DNA from: a virus
Reading direction: 5' to 3' (one strand)
Length of the DNA: 39,679 nt
IMG/VR virus record: IMGVR_UViG_3300046477_000127
Span: 1-39,679 of that record
The notes under the pieces are model-generated. The model was not told the origin of the DNA. It saw only the letters and a program-made list of their open reading frames with translations, and searched no databases. The position numbers and the translations under genes are program-made. Positions 32,664 through 38,935 of this stretch are shown here, piece after piece. Positions within the stretch are counted from its first letter, which is position 1; the number at the start of each line of letters is the position of its first letter.

Positions 32664-32690
32664 GATCTTTCTTGAAATGTTTCAACTACC

Positions 32691-32873
32691 CTACTTGCCC
32701 CGCCAAGCGTCCTGAAACGTCCTGATGATGCGCGCCCGTTCATAGTCTGCCGTAGCCCTCACCATCACCGTCCTGCAATCTTCTGTTACTCCGAATGCCT
32801 TTTTGGCTACCCTGAGTTCATCGGGCGATTCCGGCATGAGTTCGATGTAAAACGGGTGATCGACGTATTGCAT
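32691..32873 (-). CDS. Small hypothetical protein, 60 aa
   Basis: Start at ATG 32873 in a TAATG overlap with the preceding stop. It encodes MQYVDHPFYIELMPESPDEL, then a charged alpha/beta body ending RIIRTFQDAWRGK. It is a late-block leader gene upstream of the terminase. Function unknown. Confidence 0.7.
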   Translation of the reverse strand: MQYVDHPFYIELMPESPDELRVAKKAFGVTEDCRTVMVRATADYERARIIRTFQDAWRGK

Positions 32874-33058
32874 TACTTGCCTCGAATATCCACCACGTTC
32901 GAGCTGATGCGGCTGCTGAGCACCTTCCAATGAATCTCACGCGCCTGCATGCGGTGGATCTCCTGGCGCTCCATTTTCGCGATGAGCTCGTCCAAATCGG
33001 ATTTCATAAACGCTTTCAATTCTGCGCGTCGTTTAATCTCTGATTCTCTTCGAGACAT
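32873..33058 (-). CDS. Small charged helical protein, 61 aa
   Basis: The sequence RRESEIKRRAELKAFMKSDL, then DELIAKMERQEIHRM, is a long charged helix, probably a coiled coil. A GGAG site lies 8 bases before the start. It is coupled to the next gene by TAATG. Function unknown. Confidence 0.7.
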   Translation of the reverse strand: MSRRESEIKRRAELKAFMKSDLDELIAKMERQEIHRMQAREIHWKVLSSRISSNVVDIRGK

Positions 33059-33084
33059 TATTATTTACTCCGGTGCGCGAGTAA

Positions 33085-33255
33085 TTATTTTACGTGACTG
33101 GTTTTCGGCGGATTAACGCCATTCAGTTTAACCGGTTCCGGTTTCGGTCCGGCCGGCGGTTTGCCGCCATCGAACATACCAGCTCGCGCGGTACGCGAAT
33201 TCTTAGCGCAGTTTGCTGCGTATCCCGGATTACCTGCATCGAGTTTCGTTGCCAT
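33085..33255 (-). CDS. Small Pro/Gly/Lys-rich protein, 56 aa
   Basis: Start at ATG 33255 with AAGGGG upstream; the frame extends further but would overlap the preceding gene heavily. It contains LDAGNPGYAANCAKNSRTAR and a Pro/Lys-rich tail (PPAGPKPEPVKLNGVNPP). It looks disordered and basic. Function unknown. Confidence 0.6.
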   Translation of the reverse strand: MATKLDAGNPGYAANCAKNSRTARAGMFDGGKPPAGPKPEPVKLNGVNPPKTSHVK

Positions 33256-33257
33256 AC

Positions 33258-33422
33258 CTACCCCTTGTGAATAAACGTGAGACACGTATCGCAGACGACC
33301 GAAAGAACGGGCGACTCTTCGACACGAACCAAATGAAACCTGAAAGACCCGCAGCCGCATGAATACGCTTCGTTGACACCGGGGAGCGCTTCCTGCACCG
33401 CCCTACCCCACCCGTGATGCAT
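33258..33422 (-). CDS. Small zinc-ribbon protein, 54 aa (66 aa if started at 33458)
   Basis: Contains CGC then, about 25 residues on, CDTC, a plausible four-cysteine metal site. Start at 33422 (MHHGWGR) has GGGGA at a fair distance; the alternative ATG at 33458 has no better site. It is the first gene of the leftward late block next to the putative origin. Confidence 0.6.
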   Translation of the reverse strand: MHHGWGRAVQEALPGVNEAYSCGCGSFRFHLVRVEESPVLSVVCDTCLTFIHKG

Positions 33423-33555
33423 CGGTTCCCCGACGTTCAAGCAATCGTTCTGAAGCATCCTGGCCCCGTCTTTTCTTGTTTGTTCAATCGCAACATGAAG
33501 GGTACACCTTACCGGTCGATTTGTCTACTGTTGCAAAGATTACGACGCATGACAG

Positions 33556-33637
33556 ACTCCTCACGCGTTTTAGACTCCTCACATGAACTTCTCACGCGCT
33601 AACCTCATGATCCGTAAGGAAAAACAAGACTCCTCAC
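33556..33637 (+). repeat. Iteron-like repeats, left cluster
   Basis: ACTCCTCAC at 33556-33564, 33574-33582 and 33629-33637, and ACTTCTCAC at 33587-33595. The first three are spaced 18 and 13 bases apart. Partial copies (GACTCACGG, GCTCACGG) follow at about 33639-33655. Confidence 0.75.
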
Positions 33638-33721
33638 GGACTCACGGCTCACGGGGGCACTGACAGACATCCAGCGGAAAACGCCTAAAAACATATAGGG
33701 GGGTGTCTATGTCTGTGAGTC

Positions 33722-33829
33722 GTGAGAAGTATATATGTATCTCTATATATATTCTTTAAATTCAACTACTTAGGCCATCTTAGACTTCTCACACATTGGC
33801 GTGAGAAGTACGTGAGAAATGCGAGAAGT
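33722..33829. repeat. Iteron-like repeats, right cluster (mostly inverted)
   Basis: GTGAGAAGT at 33722-33730 and 33801-33809, GTGAGAAAT at 33812-33820, GCGAGAAGT at 33821-33829, and one forward copy ACTTCTCAC at 33784-33792. They flank the AT-rich tract 33727-33770. Confidence 0.75.
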
Positions 33830-33859
33830 CACGATATTTTATTGCGACACAAATAGCGC

Positions 33860-33889
33860 TTGACAGTCATGTTTCCTACTGAGTATGAT
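33860..33889 (+). promoter_or_regulatory. Strong sigma70 promoter of the replication operon
   Basis: TTGACA (33860-33865), an 18-base spacer and TATGAT (33884-33889). This is the closest consensus match in the window. Transcription would begin near 33896, inside an operator-like motif copy. Confidence 0.8.
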
Positions 33890-33903
33890 TGATTCAATCT
33901 CAA
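33889..33903. promoter_or_regulatory. Operator-like motif at the replication-operon start site
   Basis: TTGATTCAATCTCAA covers the end of the -10 and the predicted start site of the promoter at 33860-33889, an ideal position for repression. Confidence 0.6.
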
Positions 33904-33917
33904 CACAGGGGTAAAAA

Positions 33918-34127
33918 GTGGCTAAGCTACCGGAGAACGTCACGCCGCTTCGGCGCCGGAAGGGCAGGAAGGTCGAGGTTCCGGACGGCATCCGCCTGAC
34001 GGTTTTCATCGGCCCTGAGCACGTACAAGCTGCGGAGCGTGCGGGGGATGGAAACATCAGCAAAGGCATCCGAGACCTGATCGACAAAGCGCTGAACTTC
34101 GAGCACGAGCACGAGCGCGCGATCTAA
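33918..34127 (+). CDS. Small ribbon-helix-helix-like DNA-binding protein, 69 aa
   Basis: GTG start with AGGGG 7 bases upstream. A basic N-terminus (LRRRKGRKVEV) is followed by a short strand (IRLTVFIG), a helix (PEHVQAAERAG) and NISKGIRDLIDKAL, the layout of a ribbon-helix-helix repressor. It is the first gene after the strong promoter with an operator copy, so it is a candidate autoregulator of that operon. It might also be an initiator accessory protein. Confidence 0.65.
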   Translation: MAKLPENVTPLRRRKGRKVEVPDGIRLTVFIGPEHVQAAERAGDGNISKGIRDLIDKALNFEHEHERAI

Positions 34128-34145
34128 CTAGAACTGGACGACGGC

Positions 34146-36656
34146 ATGAACAAGGCCAACTTGAGTGGCATGGATAACTATTCGCCGAAAGATGGAATCG
34201 AGGAGTTCAGGAGCCATCTAGCGGCTCAGGGGCTATTTCCGCCGACACTGCTGGCTGATGGGAAGATACATCGGTTTTCTGTGGGCGAAGGCCGGAAAAA
34301 CGACCACGGTTGGTATCTTCTCCATGAATTGCCCAACTGCGTTGGCGTGTACGGTAATTGGGCTGAGAGCGACGAGGCGCACAAATGGAGCGCGCGGCGC
34401 CGTAATACCTTCACGCAGGAAGAACGTGATGCATACCGCGAGCAGATGCGAAAGGCGTCTGAACAGCGGGAAACTGAGCGCGCCAGAAATGCGGCTGCGT
34501 GCGCGGAGCGTGTTAAGGATCAGTGGAAGGTAATTAAGGGCGCGACACAGGATAATCGATACGCTGAGCGAAAAGGGATTAAGCCGTATGGCGCGCGTCA
34601 GATGGCAGGTAATCCGAATGGCGCGCTGATGATCCTGATTCGTGATGCGGATTCGAATATCACGAGCGCTCAGTTTATTAATGCGGACGGATCGAAGAAA
34701 TTTGCGACTGGCGGTAGGGTAGGGGGCTGTTATTTCGGACTGAAAGGTAAGGGGTTTGAATCCGGAAATACGGTCCTGATTTGCGAAGGGTATGCGACGG
34801 CGTGCTCTATTTTCGAGGCGTTTAAAGAGCGCTTTACCGTGGTCGCAGCTCTGAGCGCGAAAAATATCGGGCCGGTAGCGAAAATAATGCGCGGTAAGTT
34901 TCCGGATGCGCGCATCGTAATTTGCGCTGAAGATGACTGGAAAAAGGCCGATAACGTAGGTTTGGTCTGTGCGCGTGATGCTGCTCTGATGATCGGGGCC
35001 GCGTTCGCAGTTCCGGAATTTGGCGCGGACCGAAAAGAGAAGGATACGGATTTTAACGATATGGCGAACGCTGTCGGCATGGATGCCGTAGTGCGCGTCA
35101 TCGAGCAGGCAAAACCACTCCACGAGGAAACAGACCATGAGCACGAACCACAGCGAAGCCCGGAAGTATTTTCAGGCGCAGATTCAGATCGCACACCTGG
35201 AATCGAGACTGAGCCGGGTATTCCGGGAGGAACAGGAGACGAAGAAGCAGATCGAGGAAATCACGCAGCGCCTGGAGACGTTGAAAGCGATCCGGGATTC
35301 GCAGCAGACGATCTGATCCCGCTCACGGCATACCACGAGGAAGGGTCTGGGGAGTCTCAGTATATCGAGCCGTTTGACGGCGTCATGGAGGAGCTTTTCA
35401 GGGCCGCAATGCCACGCCAGATTCGTCCCCAGCCGGCGCTTACCGTGGCTGCGATTTTGGCCGGAATGTCTGCATGCATGCATGGGAAATATGCGCTGCC
35501 TGATGGCATGCGGGGCAATCTGTATGTTGTCGGCCTAGCAGGTTCTACGGCTGGTAAGAGCCTTCCTCTTAGCATCGTGAAGTGCATGGTTCGCGCAGCC
35601 GGAGGAACGGCTTACTCGAATATCGCATCCGGACAGGGCGTCGAGGAGGCATTGATTCGCTCCGACAATGGGCGCCTGAGCGTTGCAATTGATGAAGTAG
35701 GGCAGTTGATTGGGTCTTTCTCGGACAAGAACGCGGCTTCGTATCAGAAGTACACGAACAAGATGATGCTTGAACTGTTCTCAGATCATGAGTTCACGTC
35801 TCGTTTGCTGGCAGATACGTCGATGAAGCCGAAAACGATCTTTAACCCGTACTTCACGATGTATGGAACGACAACGCACGCGGATATGCGGAATCTTCCC
35901 GCCAGTCTCATCTCGAAGGGAACGATAGGTCGATGCCTGTTCGTGAACGGTGAGGATTTCGTTGATCTTCAGCGCGTGAACGTACCGGGAAACCTTTTCG
36001 GAGACGTGAACCGGATCATTGGCGATGCAGCAAAAAGGATCTACGAATTCGGGAATCCGATCCAGTACCCTGGGCATGAACAGATTGAGATAAAGGTTTC
36101 GCCTGAAGCCGATGAAATGCTTTGGGATATCGGCGTGAATTTCGACAGTGAGCGCCGGAACATCGAAGGGCCTGCGCATACGCTGCTTGGCCGAGCCTGG
36201 GAGCAGGTGAAGCGGATTTCATTGGTGCTTGCTGTATGGGACATCAACCACATGCCGAAGGCCCGTGCAAACCGCGTTGAGGTTCGACACGTCGAGTGGG
36301 CGCTTGCTTTTGTGCGCAACAGCAATAAATGCCTGATCGGGTTTATGGAAAACATGACCGACGACCCGATTGTTGAGGCTGCAGAAAAGGCATCAAAGAT
36401 CATGCACGATGCCGTGAACGGTAGGCGCCCGTTCGGCGGGGCTGATAAGGTCTACAACACGGTCGCTGAGATTGATGGACTCGTGAACAGAACGGCGCTC
36501 CTGAGAAAGATGCGGGTCAAGTCCGCCTTGATGAACGAGATCGTAAAACACATGATCGATGCCGGCATGGTTCAGGAAGAGAAGATAGACCGCGAAGGCG
36601 TTCACGGGCCAAAGGGGACCATGGCGCTTAAATTACTGAAGAGGGGAAAGCGATGA
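34146..36656 (+). CDS. Primase-helicase, 836 aa
   Basis: A replication protein with an N-terminal primase/toprim half and a C-terminal P-loop helicase half. The toprim core shows GNTVLICEGYATA (207-219, Glu214) and RIVICAEDD (256-264). A low-complexity linker (about 321-390) follows. The helicase-like half has Walker A GLAGSTAGKS (463-472), VAIDEVGQLIGSF (Walker B region) and AHTLLGRAWEQVKRIS, similar to DUF3987-type domains. The linker is encoded over a second, overlapping gene (35137-35316). It is the likely initiator/primase at the adjacent origin. Confidence 0.88.
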   Translation: MNKANLSGMDNYSPKDGIEEFRSHLAAQGLFPPTLLADGKIHRFSVGEGRKNDHGWYLLHELPNCVGVYGNWAESDEAHKWSARRRNTFTQEERDAYREQMRKASEQRETERARNAAACAERVKDQWKVIKGATQDNRYAERKGIKPYGARQMAGNPNGALMILIRDADSNITSAQFINADGSKKFATGGRVGGCYFGLKGKGFESGNTVLICEGYATACSIFEAFKERFTVVAALSAKNIGPVAKIMRGKFPDARIVICAEDDWKKADNVGLVCARDAALMIGAAFAVPEFGADRKEKDTDFNDMANAVGMDAVVRVIEQAKPLHEETDHEHEPQRSPEVFSGADSDRTPGIETEPGIPGGTGDEEADRGNHAAPGDVESDPGFAADDLIPLTAYHEEGSGESQYIEPFDGVMEELFRAAMPRQIRPQPALTVAAILAGMSACMHGKYALPDGMRGNLYVVGLAGSTAGKSLPLSIVKCMVRAAGGTAYSNIASGQGVEEALIRSDNGRLSVAIDEVGQLIGSFSDKNAASYQKYTNKMMLELFSDHEFTSRLLADTSMKPKTIFNPYFTMYGTTTHADMRNLPASLISKGTIGRCLFVNGEDFVDLQRVNVPGNLFGDVNRIIGDAAKRIYEFGNPIQYPGHEQIEIKVSPEADEMLWDIGVNFDSERRNIEGPAHTLLGRAWEQVKRISLVLAVWDINHMPKARANRVEVRHVEWALAFVRNSNKCLIGFMENMTDDPIVEAAEKASKIMHDAVNGRRPFGGADKVYNTVAEIDGLVNRTALLRKMRVKSALMNEIVKHMIDAGMVQEEKIDREGVHGPKGTMALKLLKRGKR
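35137..35316 (+). CDS. Overprinted coiled-coil protein inside the primase gene, 59 aa
   Basis: In the +1 frame relative to the primase, an ATG preceded by GAGGA at about 9 bases opens a 59-codon frame: STNHSEARKYFQAQIQ, then AHLESRLSRVFREEQETKKQ and IEEITQRLETLKAIRDSQ, a clear heptad coiled coil. Counting by eye, roughly four-fifths of its third positions are G or C, as in other genes here, while the primase frame over the same bases has far fewer. So the small frame looks like the ancestral coding frame. Function unknown; it may act with replication proteins. Confidence 0.7.
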   Translation: MSTNHSEARKYFQAQIQIAHLESRLSRVFREEQETKKQIEEITQRLETLKAIRDSQQTI

Positions 36657-36883
36657 GCCGAGATTGCAGATATATAAACTACAAAGAGAACGAAGGATTT
36701 CTCTTCGTGACGTTTGAACCCCACGGATGCATGTCGTTCAGAGGGGTTAGCTACGCAACATACATCGACGCTACAGAAAACTTCGAATGCGAAGCAGTTC
36801 TGTACAGGGGAGACGGGGAAATATATGCGTTCCCGAGTGAAGATGACCTTGCCGAAGCAGTTAGAACTTGGCTCAAGGACTAA
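36653..36883 (+). CDS. Small hypothetical protein after the primase, 76 aa
   Basis: ATGA overlap with the primase stop. The sequence (SRDCRYINYKENEGFLFVTF, then FECEAVLYRGDGEIYAFPSE and DDLAEAVRTWLKD) is alpha/beta and acidic. It is the last gene of the replication operon, followed by a terminator. No family recognised. Confidence 0.75.
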   Translation: MSRDCRYINYKENEGFLFVTFEPHGCMSFRGVSYATYIDATENFECEAVLYRGDGEIYAFPSEDDLAEAVRTWLKD

Positions 36884-36884
36884 C

Positions 36885-36907
36885 AAAAACGCCCCTTTCG
36901 GGGCGTT
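36885..36907. terminator. Bidirectional intrinsic terminator between replication operon and repressor
   Basis: AACGCCCC (36888-36895), loop TTTC, GGGGCGTT (36900-36907). The leftward side has a run of five T (36889-36885) and the rightward side has TTT. It separates two convergent genes. Confidence 0.85.
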
Positions 36908-36914
36908 TCGCATT

Positions 36915-37181
36915 TCACAGATCACGAATTTTGTGCTCCCTGAGACTAGGACTCTCACCAGGGCCTAGGCCGCGCACGCCGGCATGAAACAGAACTTCAT
37001 CCACACGCACGTTTAGCTGCCTCGCTAGCAGCTCAGCGTCCTGCAGATGCATCTTGCGCTTACCGCGAAGCATCAGGCTCATAGAGGCCGGATCCATGCC
37101 CATCTTGAATGCTAGTTGACGCTGGCTGATCTGCCGATCATGAAGTAAGCCCTTGAACCATCCGGTGTCTATTGCTTTCAT
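36915..37181 (-). CDS. CI-like XRE-family repressor, 88 aa
   Basis: The helix-turn-helix lies at about residues 19-40 (SQRQLAFKMGMDPASMSLML then RG), followed by LQDAELLARQLNVRVDEVLF, a typical XRE pattern. It is short and lacks the C-terminal cleavage/dimer domain of lambda CI. It is transcribed divergently from a Cro-like gene across a 155-bp control region, and is a candidate master repressor. It may be the protein that reads the dispersed palindromes, but none of the clear copies lies in its own control region. Confidence 0.85.
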   Translation of the reverse strand: MKAIDTGWFKGLLHDRQISQRQLAFKMGMDPASMSLMLRGKRKMHLQDAELLARQLNVRVDEVLFHAGVRGLGPGESPSLREHKIRDL

Positions 37182-37336
37182 CTAATGATTTCTCCGTTGG
37201 ATAGGTTAGTTGGTGTTGCGTAGTAAACTACACTACCGTTCGTATTGACGCAACCCCAACACTTGTGACAAACTGTTTTTGGTCGGACAAGCAGCATTGT
37301 CCATTCCTGAGAAATAGAACGAGGGGTTTAAAACAC
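37182..37336. promoter_or_regulatory. CI/Cro divergent control region
   Basis: For the repressor, TTGCGT (37253-37248), a 17-base spacer and TAGTTT (37230-37225) form a leftward promoter candidate. Its -10 lies inside the inverted repeat GTAGT-AA-ACTAC (37220-37231). GTTGCG (37215-37220) and CGCAAC (37249-37254) form a wider inverted repeat. A further inverted repeat GGACAA-N6-TTGTCC (37285-37302) lies in the Cro-side leader. I cannot fix the rightward promoter with confidence. Confidence 0.6.
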
Positions 37337-37549
37337 ATGACACCGGCCAGCATCGTAGTTAAGGAATTTGGCGGCGTACGTGCGACGGCGCGCAAACTTG
37401 GCGTGAATCCGTCCACCGTCTGCCGATGGGGGAAGTCGAAGGAAGATGGCGGTACTGGCGGGAATGTCCCGCAGGACTACTTCAAGCCTATTCTTGCCCT
37501 GCTTGGTGAGAAAATCTCATTACAGGAGCTGTGCTTTGGAACGGACTGA
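37337..37549 (+). CDS. Cro/YdaS-like DNA-binding protein, 70 aa
   Basis: A helix-turn-helix at about residues 13-33 (GVRATARKLGVNPSTVCRWG) followed by GGNVPQDYFKPILALLG, the layout of Cro- or YdaS-type phage regulators. The ATG at 37337 follows GAGGGG at about 10 bases. It is divergent from the CI-like gene, so it is the expected opponent in a lysis/lysogeny-style switch. Its 3' end contains a palindrome copy (37506-37520). Confidence 0.82.
   Translation: MTPASIVVKEFGGVRATARKLGVNPSTVCRWGKSKEDGGTGGNVPQDYFKPILALLGEKISLQELCFGTD
37506..37520. promoter_or_regulatory. Operator-like palindrome copy in the 3' end of the Cro-like gene
   Basis: TGAGAAAATCTCA (37507-37519) is a perfect 13-bp core, 16 bases before the TTG start of the next gene. 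The outer TT/AA are missing. Confidence 0.5.
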
Positions 37550-37748
37550 ATGCCTGAAGCAGTTCATCAAGGCCGCGACTGACGCGCGTAACGGCGAATA
37601 CGGGCGCGCCAAGGCGCTGGTAGACACGATCCGTCGCGAGGATGGCGATAGGGAGGCGAACGCCATGCGGCAGGAGATTTGGCGGTTTGCGAACATGTCA
37701 GAGGAAGAGTGGACCCGTAGCACCGAAGAAATTGAGGAAGAGACGTGA
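37536..37748 (+). CDS. Small helical protein with TTG start, 70 aa
   Basis: No ATG or GTG fits. TTG 37536 has AGGAG 8 bases upstream and overlaps the Cro-like stop by 14 bases. The protein (ERTECLKQFIKAATDARNGE, then SEEEWTRSTEEIEEET) is helical and acidic at its end. It is coupled by GTGA to the methyltransferase. Function unknown. Confidence 0.65.
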   Translation: MERTECLKQFIKAATDARNGEYGRAKALVDTIRREDGDREANAMRQEIWRFANMSEEEWTRSTEEIEEET

Positions 37749-38416
37749 AAAAAGAAATCATAGGCGACGCGACGCTGTATTTAGGGGATTGCAGCGAAAT
37801 CCTGCCGACGCTTGAGCGCGTCGATTGCGTCATCACCGATCCGCCGTATGGGATCAATCGGGACGGGGCGCGCAAATCGACGTCTAGACACGGAGGACGA
37901 AAAGCATACGAATTCCTCGGGTGGGATAGTGAGACGCCCGATGCATCTGTGTTCGATTTGATTATGAAGAAAAGCGATTCACAGATTATATGGGGCGCGA
38001 ATTACTTCCCCCATCATCTCCCCCCGTCTATGGGGTGGCTCTTTTGGGATAAGGGACAACGAATCGCCCAGTCTGATGGCGAACTTGCATTCACGAGTTT
38101 CCAGAAGGCGCTTCGCGTGTTCACACTGAATCGGGCAGTACTTGCAAGCGATGGCGCCGTTCATCCGACTCAGAAGCCGGTAAGGCTTATGGAGTGGTGC
38201 ATCGAGCAAGCCGGGATGCCCGAGACGATCCTAGACCCTTTTATGGGTTCGGGATCGACCGGCGTCGCTGCGGCGCGTCTTGGACGATCGTTCATCGGCA
38301 TTGAGCGTGAGCCGAAATACTTTGAGATCGCGTGCAAGCGAATCGAGGATGCGCAGCGACAAGATGATATGTTCATCAAGTCGCCAGCGAAGGCTGAACA
38401 AGCGGAATTCTTTTGA
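37745..38416 (+). CDS. DNA adenine/cytosine-N4 methyltransferase, 223 aa
   Basis: An AdoMet-dependent DNA methyltransferase of the beta-type order: catalytic motif IV DPPYG (32-36) comes first, then HPTQKP (140-145), then the AdoMet loop DPFMGSGSTG (164-173) and FIGIEREP. No restriction enzyme gene is adjacent, so it is an orphan, probably protecting phage DNA from host restriction or marking it. The GTG start overlaps the preceding stop. The recognition site cannot be read from sequence. Confidence 0.93.
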   Translation: MKKEIIGDATLYLGDCSEILPTLERVDCVITDPPYGINRDGARKSTSRHGGRKAYEFLGWDSETPDASVFDLIMKKSDSQIIWGANYFPHHLPPSMGWLFWDKGQRIAQSDGELAFTSFQKALRVFTLNRAVLASDGAVHPTQKPVRLMEWCIEQAGMPETILDPFMGSGSTGVAAARLGRSFIGIEREPKYFEIACKRIEDAQRQDDMFIKSPAKAEQAEFF

Positions 38417-38424
38417 AATAGGTG

Positions 38425-38439
38425 TTGCGGTTTTCTCAA
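38425..38439. promoter_or_regulatory. Operator-like motif on the early promoter
   Basis: TTGCGGTTTTCTCAA matches the copy at 17610-17624 except for one base. Occupancy would hide the -35 element. Confidence 0.55.
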
Positions 38440-38453
38440 TGGAGCGCTATAGT
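38425..38453 (+). promoter_or_regulatory. Early-operon promoter overlapped by an operator copy
   Basis: TTGCGG (38425-38430), a 17-base spacer and TATAGT (38448-38453). It lies 42 bases before the first gene of the long early operon. The motif copy TTGCGGTTTTCTCAA covers the -35 and spacer. Confidence 0.65.
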
Positions 38454-38495
38454 TAAGTCATGCGCTGAACGACGCGCACCAACCGGAGAGAAGAA

Positions 38496-38756
38496 ATGAA
38501 CGAAGCCCGCGCAATCGAATTCGCCAGCGTCAACGGAATCAGCGTTTCGACGGATAGCGTCAGGCGCTTTCAGAAGCGCGGTAAGTGGGTTCGCAACACG
38601 GCGTTTAAGGTCGGCGCGTACACGGTCATGCGTCTCGGCGATGCGCGCGAGTGGCAAGTCTACGACGAGCACGCGCAGCGCTTTGAAGGCCGTCGCGGTG
38701 ACTGCATCGAATTTTGCGTGCGCGCAACGCTCGCGCGTCGTTCGGACGAATCCTAA
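38496..38756 (+). CDS. First early-operon protein, 86 aa, basic
   Basis: GGAGAG precedes the ATG. A basic alpha/beta protein (NEARAIEFASVNGISVSTDS, then VRRFQKRGKWVRNTAFKVG and VMRLGDAREWQVYDEHAQRF). The first half could be a winged-helix-like DNA binder, but I cannot confirm it. It is followed by a gap with a GCCCGG-TACG-CCGGGC hairpin (38766-38781). Confidence 0.7.
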   Translation: MNEARAIEFASVNGISVSTDSVRRFQKRGKWVRNTAFKVGAYTVMRLGDAREWQVYDEHAQRFEGRRGDCIEFCVRATLARRSDES

Positions 38757-38765
38757 CAACACCGC

Positions 38766-38781
38766 GCCCGGTACGCCGGGC
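38766..38781 (+). other. GC-rich hairpin before the second early gene
   Basis: GCCCGG-TACG-CCGGGC, a perfect 6-bp stem with a 4-base loop, sits directly before the AGGAG site of the next gene. It has no T tract, so it is not a standard terminator; it may affect mRNA stability or processing. Confidence 0.45.
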
Positions 38782-38793
38782 TAGGAGACCGAA

Positions 38794-38934
38794 ATGAGCA
38801 CATTGGCGCAAGACCTGATCGAACTGGTGAGATTATCTCAAGGAGGCGCCGGTGCTCTTGTTGAGCACCTTTTGCAAGAGGTCGCGCTTAACCTGATCGC
38901 GCCTGGAGTAGAGGATTTCCGTAACGGGGGATGA
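38794..38934 (+). CDS. Small acidic helical protein, 46 aa
   Basis: AGGAG lies 7 bases before the ATG. The peptide is STLAQDLIELVRLSQGGAGA, then LVEHLLQEVALNLIAPGVED. The codons for VRLSQ carry a palindrome copy (38827-38841). Function unknown. Confidence 0.65.
   Translation: MSTLAQDLIELVRLSQGGAGALVEHLLQEVALNLIAPGVEDFRNGG
38827..38841. promoter_or_regulatory. Operator-like palindrome copy inside an early gene
   Basis: GTGAGATTATCTCAA differs from the consensus at the first base only. It is inside coding sequence 400 bases downstream of the early promoter, a position expected for a stoperator rather than a promoter block. Confidence 0.6.
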
Positions 38935-38935
38935 G

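Larger units (their letters stand above)
33540..33840. other. Putative origin of replication (iterons plus AT-rich tract)
   Basis: The gap between the leftward late block and the rightward replication operon contains no convincing gene. It holds about nine copies of a 9-bp repeat (ACTYCTCAC or its complement GTGAGAAGT) on both strands and a strongly AT-rich tract at 33727-33770 made largely of TATA steps. A primase-helicase gene follows 300 bases downstream. Iterons beside a melting tract and an initiator-like gene are the usual origin layout in small replicons. Confidence 0.65.

Noticed and set aside
33414-33602. 62-codon plus-strand frame at the edge of the origin region
   Set aside because: It runs through the iterons, has no ribosome site and overlaps the start of a minus-strand gene.
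33540-33840. CRISPR array
   Set aside because: Repeats are 9 bp, in both orientations and unevenly spaced, with no spacers of constant length; iterons fit better.
33889-33903. Host FNR/Anr box (TTGAT-N4-ATCAA)
   Set aside because: Only this copy has TTGAT; the other copies have TTGAG or TTGTG and CTCAA, so the family of sites is not an FNR box.
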